A DNA stretch of 37,928 nt from Streptococcus mitis (GTDB lineage Bacteria > Bacillota > Bacilli > Lactobacillales > Streptococcaceae). This document shows, in pieces, positions 1 through 7,989 of this stretch. A model generated the notes under the pieces. That model ran no database searches. It worked only from the letters and a program-made list of their open reading frames with translations, and was not told the DNA's origin. Positions within the stretch are counted from its first letter, which is position 1, and every line of letters starts with the position of its first letter. Location: positions 1 to 37,928 of the forward strand of contig NZ_SWFJ01000014.1 in NCBI RefSeq assembly GCF_005144795.1, given 5' to 3'. Both the position numbers and the translations under genes were made by a program.

Positions 1-146
1 ATTATTCCTTCTTCTCTACTAATCAATTCATGTAAGCAAATCATACCCTCTTGCTCCCAATCAGATAACTCCCATAAATGAAGGTAATATTCATTTCTAC
101 ACTTATATACAATTCCCTGGACTTCTTTATACAATTCTTTAAACAT
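1..146 (-). CDS. comX: Competence sigma factor ComX (SigX), N-terminal part only
   Basis: The first 48 codons of a gene that runs off the left edge of the window. The ATG at 146 follows a purine-rich ribosome binding site (AAAGGGGGA). The peptide starts MFKELYKEVQG and contains NEYYLHLWELSDWEQEG, which I recognise as the N-terminus of the streptococcal alternative sigma factor ComX. ComX directs RNA polymerase to the late competence promoters, including the comG operon later in this window. Its place beside nusG fits one of the two pneumococcal comX copies, which sit near rRNA/tRNA clusters. In this group comX is switched on by ComE, but I could not find a convincing pair of ComE repeats upstream. 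The rest of the gene is outside the window, so intactness cannot be judged. Confidence 0.9.
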   Translation of the reverse strand, partial: MFKELYKEVQGIVYKCRNEYYLHLWELSDWEQEGMICLHELISREEGI

Positions 147-236
147 AACGTCCCCCTTTCTAGATACAGTCTAACAAATCAAGAAGCTAATTTGGTTCTT
201 TTCATCCATTCTGCTCTCTACACCGTCTCAACTGCA

Positions 237-262
237 CAAAAAAAGAGAGGGCTTGCCTCTCT
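237..262 (-). terminator. Rho-independent terminator of rpmG-secE-nusG
   Basis: Read on the minus strand, a perfect 7-bp stem (AGAGAGG / CCTCTCT) with a 5-nt loop is followed by a run of T. It begins just after the nusG stop codon and separates nusG from comX. Confidence 0.9.
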
Positions 263-267
263 CAGGG

Positions 268-804
268 TTATAATTCTGCGATTTGGTTTAGGTTTACTTC
301 TGCAACTGTATCATTACCAAACATAGAGATAATCATCTTCACTTTATTGTTATCAATCTCTGTAATCTTACCAGTGTAGTCTGCAAAAGCGCCATCAATA
401 ATACGTACAGTTTGACCAACCTCAACATCGAAATCAAATTCTTGAACAGTTTGTCCCATAGATACCAAAATGTCACGAATTTCTTGTTCCAATAATGGAG
501 TTGGTTTTGATCTATTTCCGTGAGATCCAACGAATCCTGTAACGTTTGGTGTGTTTCGAACAACAAACCAAGCTTCATCTGTCATGACCATTTCTACAAG
601 AACGTAACCTGGAAAGCGATTTTCTTCTATTTCTTTTCTCTTTCCATTTTTTTCAACTTGCACTGTTTGTGTTGGAATTTCAACGCGTAGAATATTATCC
701 AACATATTGTAGGTTTGTGCACGTTGTAATAGATTTTCTTTTACCTTATTTTCATAACCAGAATAAGTTTGTAAAACAAACCACCCTTTATCAAAACTAT
801 CCAT
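268..804 (-). CDS. nusG: Transcription elongation/termination factor NusG
   Basis: 178-aa NusG, which binds RNA polymerase and modulates pausing and termination and couples it to ribosomes. The N-terminal NGN domain is seen from GWFVLQTYSGYENKV through the NRFPGYVLVEM segment (about residues 3-115), and a C-terminal KOW domain from about residue 120 (VGQTVRIIDGAF). I place the start at 804 because AAAGGA lies eight bases upstream and the protein then begins MDSFDKGW, as in other streptococci. A further in-frame ATG at 819 has no ribosome binding site. It is the last gene of the rpmG-secE-nusG operon and ends just before a strong terminator. Confidence 0.97.
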   Translation of the reverse strand: MDSFDKGWFVLQTYSGYENKVKENLLQRAQTYNMLDNILRVEIPTQTVQVEKNGKRKEIEENRFPGYVLVEMVMTDEAWFVVRNTPNVTGFVGSHGNRSKPTPLLEQEIRDILVSMGQTVQEFDFDVEVGQTVRIIDGAFADYTGKITEIDNNKVKMIISMFGNDTVAEVNLNQIAEL

Positions 805-857
805 GATATTTCCTTTCATAATAGAAGATATCTAGTGTAAATAACTCCACTAGCCTT

Positions 858-1034
858 CTAAAAAATGTTAATAAATCGAATCAAACCTGAAACAATCAAC
901 TGGTCAAAAATGTAAATAATTACTACAAAGAAAGCTGTGTATTCCATGATAGAACGAAAATCTCTCCAGCTTTCCTTGCGAGTTGGCCATGTTGTGTCTT
1001 TAAGAAGTCTAAAAATATCTCCAATAAAACGCAT
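858..1034 (-). CDS. secE: Preprotein translocase subunit SecE
   Basis: 58-aa small membrane protein that joins SecY and SecG in the protein-conducting channel. The sequence begins MRFIGDIFRLLKDTTWPTRKE, carrying the SecE signature of an amphipathic helix followed by TWPTRKE. A single membrane segment follows at about residues 31-55 (FFVVIIYIFDQLIVSGL). It lies between rpmG (9-nt gap) and nusG (53-nt gap), the usual order in Gram-positive bacteria, and is presumably cotranscribed with both from the promoter at 1215-1243. The length is normal for the single-span SecE of Firmicutes. Confidence 0.95.
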   Translation of the reverse strand: MRFIGDIFRLLKDTTWPTRKESWRDFRSIMEYTAFFVVIIYIFDQLIVSGLIRFINIF

Positions 1035-1043
1035 CGCTCTCTC

Positions 1044-1196
1044 CTATCTCGTTTCTCTATGTATAGTGTGCTTACCACAATGTTTACAAAATTTATTTAC
1101 TTCTAGTCGTGTTGGCTTGGGGTTTCCGCTGATCTTTATTGAATAGTTTCTCGAACCACAAACCGCACAAGCTAGGCTTGCTTTTTTTAGTGCCAT
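1044..1196 (-). CDS. rpmG: Ribosomal protein L33, zinc-ribbon form
   Basis: 50-aa L33 of the large ribosomal subunit, preceded by GGAGGC at the right distance from its ATG. The protein ([14 protein letters not shown]...) has two cysteine pairs, CAVCG near residue 10 and CKHCG near residue 38, so it is the four-cysteine, zinc-binding C+ type rather than the zinc-independent paralogue. It is the first gene of the rpmG-secE-nusG operon. Streptococci carry several rpmG copies; I do not assign a numbered paralogue name. Confidence 0.93.
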   Translation of the reverse strand: MALKKASLACAVCGSRNYSIKISGNPKPTRLEVNKFCKHCGKHTIHRETR

Positions 1197-1214
1197 AACG
1201 CCTCCATCTTATCT

Positions 1215-1243
1215 ATTATAACAAGAAAGCTAGGCTTTGACAA
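1215..1243 (-). promoter_or_regulatory. Promoter of rpmG-secE-nusG
   Basis: On the minus strand TTGTCA (1238-1243) and TATAAT (1215-1220) are separated by 17 bases, a near-consensus housekeeping promoter about 19 bases before the rpmG start. The -35 box lies within 6 bases of the end of pbp2a. Confidence 0.88.
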
Positions 1244-1248
1244 GCATC

Positions 1249-3444
1249 TTAACGAAATAGATTGACTACCGAATCCCATATCGTTTGAGCCTTTTCCTTA
1301 ATTTTAGCATCCGAGATAGCACGACTGGCCTCATCTACCAGATTTTGCGCACGACTTCTAATATCAGAAAGGGTATCATCCGTCTGATTCGTTTCATTAC
1401 TCTGCACTTGATTTCTTGTATTGGCTGGTGCAATTCCATTTTGCTTATATGCATTTTCAACTGTAAAGGTACTTCCTGGCGTATAAGGTAAAATGGTATT
1501 GGCAATGTTTCTAAAGACATGGGCTGCACCGTTTGAAGTAGAGCCAGCTAGATAGTGATTTTCATCAGTCGTCGGGAAACCAAGCCAGTGACTAATCACT
1601 ACATCCGGTGTATAACCAATTACCCACTGATCACTTGTATATTCTGGATTGAAAACCGCTTCAGTTGTACCAGTTTTTCCTGCCATTACATAATCTGCAG
1701 GCGATGAACTAATACCGGTACCGTTGGTGAATGTCCCCAACATCATACTGGTCATCTTATCAGCTACAGACTTATCAATCACCCGTTTTTGTGAATTTTT
1801 ATGGCTTGCAATAACTTGTCCACTAGCATTTTCAATTCTACTAATAAAATGAGCTTCAGGCATTAAACCTTCATTTGCAAAGGCAGCATATGCTTGAGCC
1901 ATTTGCAGAGGATTGGTTTCGACACCACTTCCCAAGGCGACACCAAGAACACGGTCGACCTTTTCCATGTTGAGCCCGAATTTTTCGCCTGTCTCAAAAG
2001 CCTTGTCGACGCCCAAATCATTAACAGTGGCAACAGCAGGTAGATTAAGCGACTCTGCCAAGGCTTGATACATAGGAACTTCTCGACTCGTTTTGATCCC
2101 TGCATAGTTATCAACCTTATAGCTGTCATACTGCATGGTATGGTTATCCAACTGCTTATTCAAAGCCCAGCCAGCTTCAACTGCAGGCGTATAAACAACT
2201 AAAGGCTTAATTGTAGAACCAGGGCTACGTTTTGATTGAGTTGCATAGTTGAAATTCCGGAATCCAGTTTTATCATTGTCAGCAACTTGACCGACAACTC
2301 CACGAACTCCACCTGTTTTCGGTTCGAGAGCTACACTTCCTGATTGAGCAAATGTTCCATCCTCCGCCCTCGGAAATAGCGCTGTATTTTCATAGACAAC
2401 CTGCATATTTGCTTGGTAGTTTTGGTCCAGCTCTGTGTAAATGCGGTAGCCATTATTGACAATTTCTTCCTCTGTTAGACTATACTTGGAAACAGCCTCA
2501 TTAACAACCGCATCAAAGTAAGAAGGATAGCGGTAATCTGAAATCTTTCCTTCATACTTATCGTGCAATTGCGAAGTCATATCAACTTCTGCAGCTTCAG
2601 TTTCTTGGTTTTTATCAATGTAACCCGCTGCAAGCATATTTTGTAAGACAGTGTCGCGACGATTAGTCGAATCTTGTACAGAATTCAAAGGATTATACAG
2701 TTCCGGCCCTTTGAGCATCCCTGCCAGAGTCGCAGCTTGATCCAAACTCACTTCTGACGCAGAAACTCCAAAGTATTTCTTACTCGCATCTTCTACACCC
2801 CACACACCATTTCCAAAATAGGCATTGTTAAGGTACATGGTTAAAATCTGATCCTTACTATATTTTTTTGTTAATTCTAAGGCAAGGAAAAATTCTTTCG
2901 CTTTTCTCTCAACAGTTTGATCCTGCGACAAATAGGCGTTTTTAGCCAGCTGTTGGGTAATAGTAGAACCACCACCTGAACGACCAGCAGTGACAATCGC
3001 CAAGAAGAAACGACCATAGTTAATCCCGTCATTTTTATAGAAAGAGCGGTCTTCTGTCGCAATAACGGCATTCTGCAAATTTTTACTGATATCAGTCAAT
3101 TCAACATAAGTTCCTTTTTGACCAGACAAGGCACCAGCCTCCTTTTCTTCACGGTCAAAAATGATAGTCCGAGTTTTCAAGGCATTTTGCAAATCGTTAA
3201 CATTGGTTGACTTGGCTACAGCAAACAAATAGGTTCCAACCAGCAAGCCTGCACTCAAACCTAGTATAAGGACAATCTTTGTTAGATGATAGCGACGCCA
3301 GAATTTTCGAATTGGACCTACTTGGGCTAATTTTTTTCGATCACTACGAGAGCGACGTAAGCTAGTCGTATCAGAATCCTCTAGTTCACTTGTTTCTTTT
3401 TTAAAAAGAGAAAGAAATTTCTCAAATAATTTATCTAATTTCAT
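1249..3444 (-). CDS. pbp2a: Class A penicillin-binding protein 2a
   Basis: 731-aa bifunctional cell-wall synthase that polymerises and cross-links peptidoglycan at the outer membrane face. It has a short basic cytoplasmic tail, one membrane anchor at about residues 54-77, a GT51 glycosyltransferase domain (catalytic Glu131 in ATEDRSF, then GGSTITQQLAKN) and a penicillin-binding transpeptidase domain with S410-TIK, S465-LN and K590-TGT. All catalytic motifs are intact and the length equals that of pneumococcal PBP2a. It is monocistronic and divergent from the pseudouridine synthase gene. There is no ribosome binding site before the ATG, and the -10 box is only six bases upstream, so the mRNA may be leaderless (see findings). 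Confidence 0.97.
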   Translation of the reverse strand: MKLDKLFEKFLSLFKKETSELEDSDTTSLRRSRSDRKKLAQVGPIRKFWRRYHLTKIVLILGLSAGLLVGTYLFAVAKSTNVNDLQNALKTRTIIFDREEKEAGALSGQKGTYVELTDISKNLQNAVIATEDRSFYKNDGINYGRFFLAIVTAGRSGGGSTITQQLAKNAYLSQDQTVERKAKEFFLALELTKKYSKDQILTMYLNNAYFGNGVWGVEDASKKYFGVSASEVSLDQAATLAGMLKGPELYNPLNSVQDSTNRRDTVLQNMLAAGYIDKNQETEAAEVDMTSQLHDKYEGKISDYRYPSYFDAVVNEAVSKYSLTEEEIVNNGYRIYTELDQNYQANMQVVYENTALFPRAEDGTFAQSGSVALEPKTGGVRGVVGQVADNDKTGFRNFNYATQSKRSPGSTIKPLVVYTPAVEAGWALNKQLDNHTMQYDSYKVDNYAGIKTSREVPMYQALAESLNLPAVATVNDLGVDKAFETGEKFGLNMEKVDRVLGVALGSGVETNPLQMAQAYAAFANEGLMPEAHFISRIENASGQVIASHKNSQKRVIDKSVADKMTSMMLGTFTNGTGISSSPADYVMAGKTGTTEAVFNPEYTSDQWVIGYTPDVVISHWLGFPTTDENHYLAGSTSNGAAHVFRNIANTILPYTPGSTFTVENAYKQNGIAPANTRNQVQSNETNQTDDTLSDIRSRAQNLVDEASRAISDAKIKEKAQTIWDSVVNLFR

Positions 3445-3450
3445 GCGTTT

Positions 3451-3479
3451 ATTTTATCATCTTCATCATAGGAAGACAA
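3451..3479 (-). promoter_or_regulatory. Promoter of pbp2a, probably leaderless
   Basis: On the minus strand TTGTCT (3474-3479), a 17-base spacer and TAAAAT (3451-3456) preceded by TGA form an extended -10 promoter. The ATG follows six bases after the -10 box, so transcription should start at or within a base or two of the start codon. Confidence 0.7.
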
Positions 3480-3515
3480 GAATTTAGCTATTTCCTATCC
3501 AAATAGGGCTTTTTT

Positions 3516-3524
3516 TGTTACAAT
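3516..3524 (+). promoter_or_regulatory. Extended -10 promoter of the RluA-family gene, probably leaderless
   Basis: TGTTACAAT forms an extended -10 box (TG, one base, TACAAT at 3519-3524); no good -35 box is seen. The ATG at 3531 is six bases downstream and no Shine-Dalgarno sequence is present. Confidence 0.6.
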
Positions 3525-3530
3525 ATCTGT

Positions 3531-4406
3531 ATGCAATTCACATTTACATTACCAGACTCTCTACCTCAAATGACGGTAAAGCAATTACTTGAAGAACAAC
3601 TCCTCATCCCTAGAAAAATCCGTCATTTTTTGAGAATCAAGAAACACATTTTGATTAATCAGCGAGAAGTTCATTGGAACGAGATGGTAAAACCTGGAGA
3701 TGTTTGCCAGTTAACTTTTGACGAGGAAGATTATCCCGAAAAAGAAATTCCTTGGGGCAACCCAAACCTCGTTCAGGAAGTTTATCAAGATCAACACTTA
3801 GTTATTGTGAACAAGCCAGAGGGGATGAAAACGCATGGTAATCAGCCAAACGAAATCGCCCTTCTTAACCATGTCAGTGCCTATGTTGGCCAAACCTGCT
3901 ATGTCGTTCATCGTCTGGACATGGAAACCAGTGGCTTGGTTCTCTTTGCCAAAAATCCTTTTATCCTGCCCATTCTCAATCGCTTACTGGAGAAAAAAGA
4001 GATTTCTAGGGAATATTGGGCACTAGTTGATGGAAATATCAGCAGCAAAGAGCTTGTTTTCAGGGACAAAATCGGACGTAATCGCCATGATCGCAGAAAG
4101 CGAATAGTTGATACAAAAAATGGACAATATGCTGAAACGCATGTAAGCAGATTAAAGCAATTTCCAAACAAAACTTCCTTGGTTCGTTGCAATCTAAAGA
4201 CAGGGCGAACCCATCAGATTCGTGTGCACCTTTCGCATCATAATTTCCCTATTTTAGGCGACCCTCTCTATAATAGTAAATCAAAAACAAGTCGGCTTAT
4301 GCTCCACGCCTTTCGACTGTCCTTTACCCATCCGCTTACATTAGAGAAATTAAGCTTCACTATCCTCTCAGATACTTTCGAAAAAGAATTAAAAAAGAAT
4401 GGATGA
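3531..4406 (+). CDS. RluA-family 23S rRNA/tRNA pseudouridine synthase
   Basis: 291-aa pseudouridine synthase that isomerises specific uridines in RNA. The catalytic signature HRLDMETSG is at about residues 127-135 with the catalytic Asp130, and the usual later motifs KTGRTHQIRVHLSH and GDPLYN follow. A divergent S4-like RNA-binding region occupies the first 65 residues (IRKFLR-type motif LIPRKIRHFLRIKK, then GD at about 56). The family is certain, but which RluA/B/D subgroup and which uridine cannot be read from the sequence. The gene is alone on the plus strand between pbp2a (divergent) and gap (convergent). It has no ribosome binding site, so the start at 3531 relies on the leaderless interpretation; the next ATG at 3570 also lacks one. 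Confidence 0.9.
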   Translation: MQFTFTLPDSLPQMTVKQLLEEQLLIPRKIRHFLRIKKHILINQREVHWNEMVKPGDVCQLTFDEEDYPEKEIPWGNPNLVQEVYQDQHLVIVNKPEGMKTHGNQPNEIALLNHVSAYVGQTCYVVHRLDMETSGLVLFAKNPFILPILNRLLEKKEISREYWALVDGNISSKELVFRDKIGRNRHDRRKRIVDTKNGQYAETHVSRLKQFPNKTSLVRCNLKTGRTHQIRVHLSHHNFPILGDPLYNSKSKTSRLMLHAFRLSFTHPLTLEKLSFTILSDTFEKELKKNG

Positions 4407-4423
4407 TTGCGTCATCCATTTTT
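4397..4423 (+). terminator. Terminator of the pseudouridine synthase gene
   Basis: Perfect 8-bp inverted repeat ATGGATGA / TCATCCAT with a 5-nt loop, followed by TTTTT. The hairpin overlaps the stop codon of the gene. Confidence 0.88.
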
Positions 4424-4432
4424 CCATATAAG

Positions 4433-4461
4433 AAAAGCAAGACCAAGAGGCCTTGCTTTTT
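4433..4461 (-). terminator. Terminator of gap
   Basis: AAAAGCAAG and CTTGCTTTT arms flank a short CC/GG-extended loop, with A and T runs on both sides. It would end gap on the minus strand and could act in both directions between the convergent genes. Confidence 0.85.
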
Positions 4462-4474
4462 ATCGACTCATGAA

Positions 4475-5482
4475 TTATTTAGCGATTTTTGCGAAGTATT
4501 CAAGAGTACGAACAAGTTGTGCAGTGTATGACATTTCGTTGTCGTACCATGATACAACTTTAACCAATTGTTTACCGTCAACGTCAAGAACTTTAGTTTG
4601 AGTTGCGTCAAACAATGAACCGTAAGACATACCTAGGATATCTGAAGATACGATTGGATCTTCAGTGTATCCGTATGATTCGTTTGAAGCTGCTTTCATA
4701 GCTGCGTTCACTTCGTCAACAGTAACGTTCTTTTCAAGAACTGCTACCAACTCAGTTACAGAACCTGCTGGAACAGGAACACGTTGAGCAGCTCCGTCCA
4801 ATTTACCATTCAATTCTGGGATTACAAGACCGATAGCTTTTGCAGCACCAGTTGAGTTAGGAACGATGTTTACAGCACCAGCACGAGCACGGCGAAGGTC
4901 ACCACCACGGTGTGGTCCGTCAAGAATCATTTGGTCACCAGTGTAAGCGTGGATAGTAGTCATCAATCCTTCTACAACACCAAAGTTGTCTTGAAGAGCT
5001 TTAGCCATTGGAGCCAAGCAGTTTGTAGTACATGAAGCACCTGAGATAACTGTTTCAGTACCGTCAAGAACGTCGTGGTTAGTGTTGAATACAACTGTTT
5101 TAACGTCGTTTCCACCAGGAGCAGTGATAACAACTTTTTTAGCTCCACCTTTAAGGTGTTTTTCAGCTGCTTCTTTCTTAGCAAAGAAACCAGTAGCTTC
5201 AAGAACGATTTCTACACCGTCAGTAGCCCAGTCGATTTGTTCTGGATCACGTTCAGCAGAAACTTTAACGAATTTACCGTTAACTTCGAATCCACCTTCT
5301 TTAACTTCAACAGTACCGTCGAAACGACCTTGAGTTGTGTCGTATTTCAACAAGTGTGCAAGCATAACTGGATCTGTAAGGTCGTTGATGCGTGTAACTT
5401 CAACACCTTCTACGTTTTGGATACGACGGAAAGCAAGACGACCGATACGTCCGAAACCGTTAATACCAACTTTAACTACCAT
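4475..5482 (-). CDS. gap: Glyceraldehyde-3-phosphate dehydrogenase
   Basis: 335-aa glycolytic NAD-dependent GAPDH, converting glyceraldehyde-3-phosphate and phosphate to 1,3-bisphosphoglycerate. The nucleotide-binding start [17 protein letters not shown], the catalytic [12 protein letters not shown] with Cys151, and the C-terminal [15 protein letters not shown] are all present. The open frame extends upstream, but AAGGAGG sits eight bases before the ATG at 5482, so I choose MVVKVG as the start. Codon use is strongly biased to a few codons, as expected for a very highly expressed gene. It is monocistronic with its own consensus promoter and a roughly 80-base leader. Confidence 0.98.
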   Translation of the reverse strand: MVVKVGINGFGRIGRLAFRRIQNVEGVEVTRINDLTDPVMLAHLLKYDTTQGRFDGTVEVKEGGFEVNGKFVKVSAERDPEQIDWATDGVEIVLEATGFFAKKEAAEKHLKGGAKKVVITAPGGNDVKTVVFNTNHDVLDGTETVISGASCTTNCLAPMAKALQDNFGVVEGLMTTIHAYTGDQMILDGPHRGGDLRRARAGAVNIVPNSTGAAKAIGLVIPELNGKLDGAAQRVPVPAGSVTELVAVLEKNVTVDEVNAAMKAASNESYGYTEDPIVSSDILGMSYGSLFDATQTKVLDVDGKQLVKVVSWYDNEMSYTAQLVRTLEYFAKIAK

Positions 5483-5568
5483 TAGTGATTTCCTCCTTAT
5501 GAAAATCATGAAATTTTTATTGTGAAAAGAGTAACTTGAATCACTACAAATCACCTTTCAACAAACCT

Positions 5569-5597
5569 ATTATATAACTATTTAAGTTTAATTGCAA
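5569..5597 (-). promoter_or_regulatory. Promoter of gap
   Basis: On the minus strand TTGCAA (5592-5597), 17 bases and a perfect TATAAT (5569-5574). The leader to the gap start codon is about 80 bases and carries a strong AGGAGG. Confidence 0.9.
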
Positions 5598-5704
5598 GTA
5601 CGGGCATTGTTTTTTGTCTATATCTCGCTTATTTCCCTTTCTCCTTTGAAAGCCTATACCGCTGTCTTTCTTTGTCTACATAGTCATTTACAACTTTCCT
5701 TTTT

Positions 5705-6328
5705 CTAAAGTTGAGCGATAACTTCCTCAGTTGTCAAAACTTGGTTGGCAATGTAGCCATAGTTTGTCAGGGCAGCTTGGTAGGCTTCTTCACCTGGAGC
5801 ACCGACAGCATCGTTAACAACAATGACATTGTAACCTAATTCTATGAGTTCACGCATGTGTGAATCCACGCAGAGATTAGCATTCATACCAGCCAAGATG
5901 ACGGTGTCGATACCATTTTTGCGGAGTTGAAGGTTAAGGTCGTTGCTTTCTGGGCCAAAGATTTTATGTCCGTTGACAACAATAGTATCTTCATCCAAAA
6001 ATGGTTTAATCTCTTCAATCATATCTGCTCCAGAGCCTTCTGGAATTGCTGAATACTGGCTATCACGCCAAAACATTTCGTTTTCAATCATCATCGTTTC
6101 ACCAGCAGCTTTAAATTGCCACTTGTGATCGTGTGGATAGAAGTAGTGCGGTGAGATAAAACGCTTGTAGCCACGCTCTTGAGCAAGAGCGAAAAGCTTT
6201 GTCAGATTTTCAATAGTATTAACTTTTTCAAGAACGTCTTTAGTTGCTCCGAATCCTTTACCAGGATGTTTTAGAAATTCAACTTGTGGGTCTGTGATAA
6301 CAAATGCGACATTTTTCTGATTGAACAT
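5705..6328 (-). CDS. Isochorismatase-like cysteine hydrolase
   Basis: 207-aa protein of the cysteine hydrolase (isochorismatase-like) family, which includes nicotinamidases, N-carbamoyl amidohydrolases and isochorismatases. The family triad is visible: Asp13 in VITDPQVEF, Lys122 in NGHKIFG and Cys153 in GMNANLCVDSH, followed by the typical end VVVNDAVGAP. The substrate cannot be read from the sequence. The ATG is preceded by AGGAGG. It is transcribed away from the TetR-family gene at 6583, with paired ACCATTYGG motifs between them, so it is probably the target of that repressor and may act on a xenobiotic or signalling compound; that is inference. Confidence 0.85.
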   Translation of the reverse strand: MFNQKNVAFVITDPQVEFLKHPGKGFGATKDVLEKVNTIENLTKLFALAQERGYKRFISPHYFYPHDHKWQFKAAGETMMIENEMFWRDSQYSAIPEGSGADMIEEIKPFLDEDTIVVNGHKIFGPESNDLNLQLRKNGIDTVILAGMNANLCVDSHMRELIELGYNVIVVNDAVGAPGEEAYQAALTNYGYIANQVLTTEEVIAQL

Positions 6329-6394
6329 GAGGTTCCTCCTAATATGATTTGATTAACAGCCAATAGGAATTTAGACTGTTAGTTTGATGATTTT

Positions 6395-6440
6395 CCAAAT
6401 GGTAGTTTTAGTTATATACTGACCATTCGGTACAATTATA
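6395..6440 (-). promoter_or_regulatory. Putative TetR operator pair and promoter for the cysteine hydrolase gene
   Basis: Two copies of ACCATTYGG in opposite orientation: ACCATTCGG on the plus strand (6422-6430, within CTGACCATTCGGTA) and ACCATTTGG on the minus strand (6395-6403). A TATAAT for the hydrolase gene lies at 6435-6440 on the minus strand, so the first copy would cover the transcription start. No good -35 box is visible. Confidence 0.45.
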
Positions 6441-6531
6441 ATAACATCTAAAATTGAATTTGTAAATTAATTTGCTCAGAACAAAAAATTTTAATGATAA
6501 AACAGTGGCAAAAGGAGGTGGTTTCAATTGT

Positions 6532-6560
6532 TTGGTCTCAGACTCTGAATCTGCTATAAT
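6532..6560 (+). promoter_or_regulatory. Promoter of the TetR-family gene
   Basis: TTGGTC (6532-6537), 17-base spacer, TATAAT (6555-6560), followed by GAGAGGTGAG as ribosome binding site and the ATG at 6583. Confidence 0.8.
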
Positions 6561-6582
6561 AGGAAAAAAGAGAGGTGAGTAG

Positions 6583-7143
6583 ATGAGCGTTAAAGAGCGT
6601 ATTTTACAAAGTGCTGAGGAATTGATTTATCAGAAGGGTTATGTGGCCACCTCCATCAGTGACATCATGGAGGCAGCTGATGTTGGCAAGGGACAGCTTT
6701 ATTATTATTTCAAATCTAAGAAGGAAATTGGTTTGACGGTCATTCAAGATATTTTAGCAAATTGGCGAAAAGAGCTTTTTGAAGATATTTTTGAAGCAGA
6801 CAAGTCTGACAGTGACAAGTTTTCGGATATGATTGACTGGGTTTGTCAATTTCATGAAAGTCAGACGGTCTTTTATGGTTGCCCAATTGGTAATCTGATT
6901 GTGGAATTGTCCACAGAAGATGAGAACTTCCGCTGTCCTCTCAATGATTTTATGACCCAATGGACAGAGAAGTTAGCCAGCCTCTTGCAAGACCTGCATG
7001 CTGACTGGTCAGAAGAGCGGGCGCAGTTGCAGGCCCGTCAAGTCATCTCCAGTATTCAAGGCAGCATTGTCATTCTCAAAGTCAGCCAAGACATCCAAGT
7101 TTTAGAAAATAATATGACGGATTTGAAAAAGAATTATTGTTAA
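6583..7143 (+). CDS. TetR/AcrR-family transcriptional regulator
   Basis: 186-aa regulator with an N-terminal TetR DNA-binding domain: KERILQSAEELIYQKGY, SISDIMEAADVGKGQLYYYF (recognition helix at about residues 35-45) and SKKEIG. The C-terminal ligand-binding part carries YGCPIGNLIVEL, a segment typical of the YxaF/LmrA-like branch. It is divergent from the cysteine hydrolase gene 254 bases away and is probably its repressor. Its ligand is unknown. The gene ends 57 bases before the degraded regulator remnant. The length and domain content look complete. Confidence 0.88.
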   Translation: MSVKERILQSAEELIYQKGYVATSISDIMEAADVGKGQLYYYFKSKKEIGLTVIQDILANWRKELFEDIFEADKSDSDKFSDMIDWVCQFHESQTVFYGCPIGNLIVELSTEDENFRCPLNDFMTQWTEKLASLLQDLHADWSEERAQLQARQVISSIQGSIVILKVSQDIQVLENNMTDLKKNYC

Positions 7144-7200
7144 TTTTTAGCCGAAGAATTAAAAGTATGTTAATTTATGGATTGTGGTTAAGAGGTAAGA

Positions 7201-7954
7201 ATGACAACAGATATTAAAACTGAAATTGGTCATAGAGTAAGACAGGAACGTGAACGTCACAAATTGATGAGAGAAGAGGTCTGTGGACAGAAGCTGACTT
7301 AATAATCAAACAGCTGATGCGTACTGAGCTTGGGCAATCCTTGCCAACAATTACTAAGTTACAATATTTATCTAAGCGATTAGAAGTTCCGATAGATACT
7401 TTTCTTGAAAATAAAGAACTAGCTCTTCCTGAGGAAGAGTTGCTGAGTCTAGACTTGATTGAAAGAATATTAGACTTGATAAGAACAGGGACAGGTAGTT
7501 TCGCTGAAGATATTTTTGATGATTATTTTAAGCAAGTAACACTAAAGCAAGTTTACACATTCAATGATTTACTATTAATTGATTATTTTGCTATGCAATG
7601 TCAAGACTTGATTTATAGAAGAGAGCATTAGATGATTTTCGGATTAAGTTGTTGAAACAGCAATTAGTTAGTGATGAAATGTATAATGTAGAGCTACTAT
7701 CAGTTCTTTGTGCCATAGCGGGTGTTTATGTTGTTCATAATGACTATAAGCATATGATATCTCTAGTAAAAAAGATGAATGAAATTTTATCAGTAACAAT
7801 GTTGCAAGTCTATAAACCTGGAATTTCAGTATTTGAAGCTAAGTGCTATCTTTATTTTGAAAATGATAAAAATAAAGCAAAGGAACTTTATCACTCAGCA
7901 ACTATACTAGCTGAACAATTTGATGATAAAGTATTTGATAAAAAACGAAAATAG
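7201..7954 (+). pseudogene. Degraded ComR/Rgg-like peptide-sensing regulator
   Basis: A broken gene readable in three frames. Frame one starts at the ATG at 7201 (MTTDIKTEIGHRVRQERERH) after AGAGGTAAG and stops at 7300-7302. The homology continues in the next frame from about 7287 (TEADLIIKQLMRTELGQSLP, then LSKRLEVPIDTFL) to a stop after 7628. It continues again in the third frame from about 7625 (LDDFRIKLLKQQ, AIAGVYVVHND) to 7954. Each break fits loss of one base, near 7286-7290 and near 7620-7625. The joined product is an N-terminal HTH plus a helical repeat C-terminus, as in RRNPP regulators; RERERH and PEEELLSLD recall ComR. About 250 codons remain, so the C-terminus is probably also shortened. 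I found no small peptide gene beside it. Confidence 0.8.
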
Positions 7955-7989
7955 AAAACTTAAAACTATTCTCAATACTCCAGTTTCAC

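Noticed and set aside
147..240. A ComE-binding direct repeat for comX
   Set aside because: Only one half (GCAGTTGAG on the minus strand near 228-236) resembles the ComE repeat; no second half at the right spacing was found, so I do not list it as a feature.
78..326. A plus-strand open frame of 82 codons over comX and the nusG terminator
   Set aside because: It runs antisense to the comX start and through the terminator hairpin; the minus-strand comX reading explains the region.
804..819. An upstream ATG for nusG at 819
   Set aside because: It lacks a ribosome binding site, while AAAGGA correctly precedes the ATG at 804 and the shorter protein matches the family.
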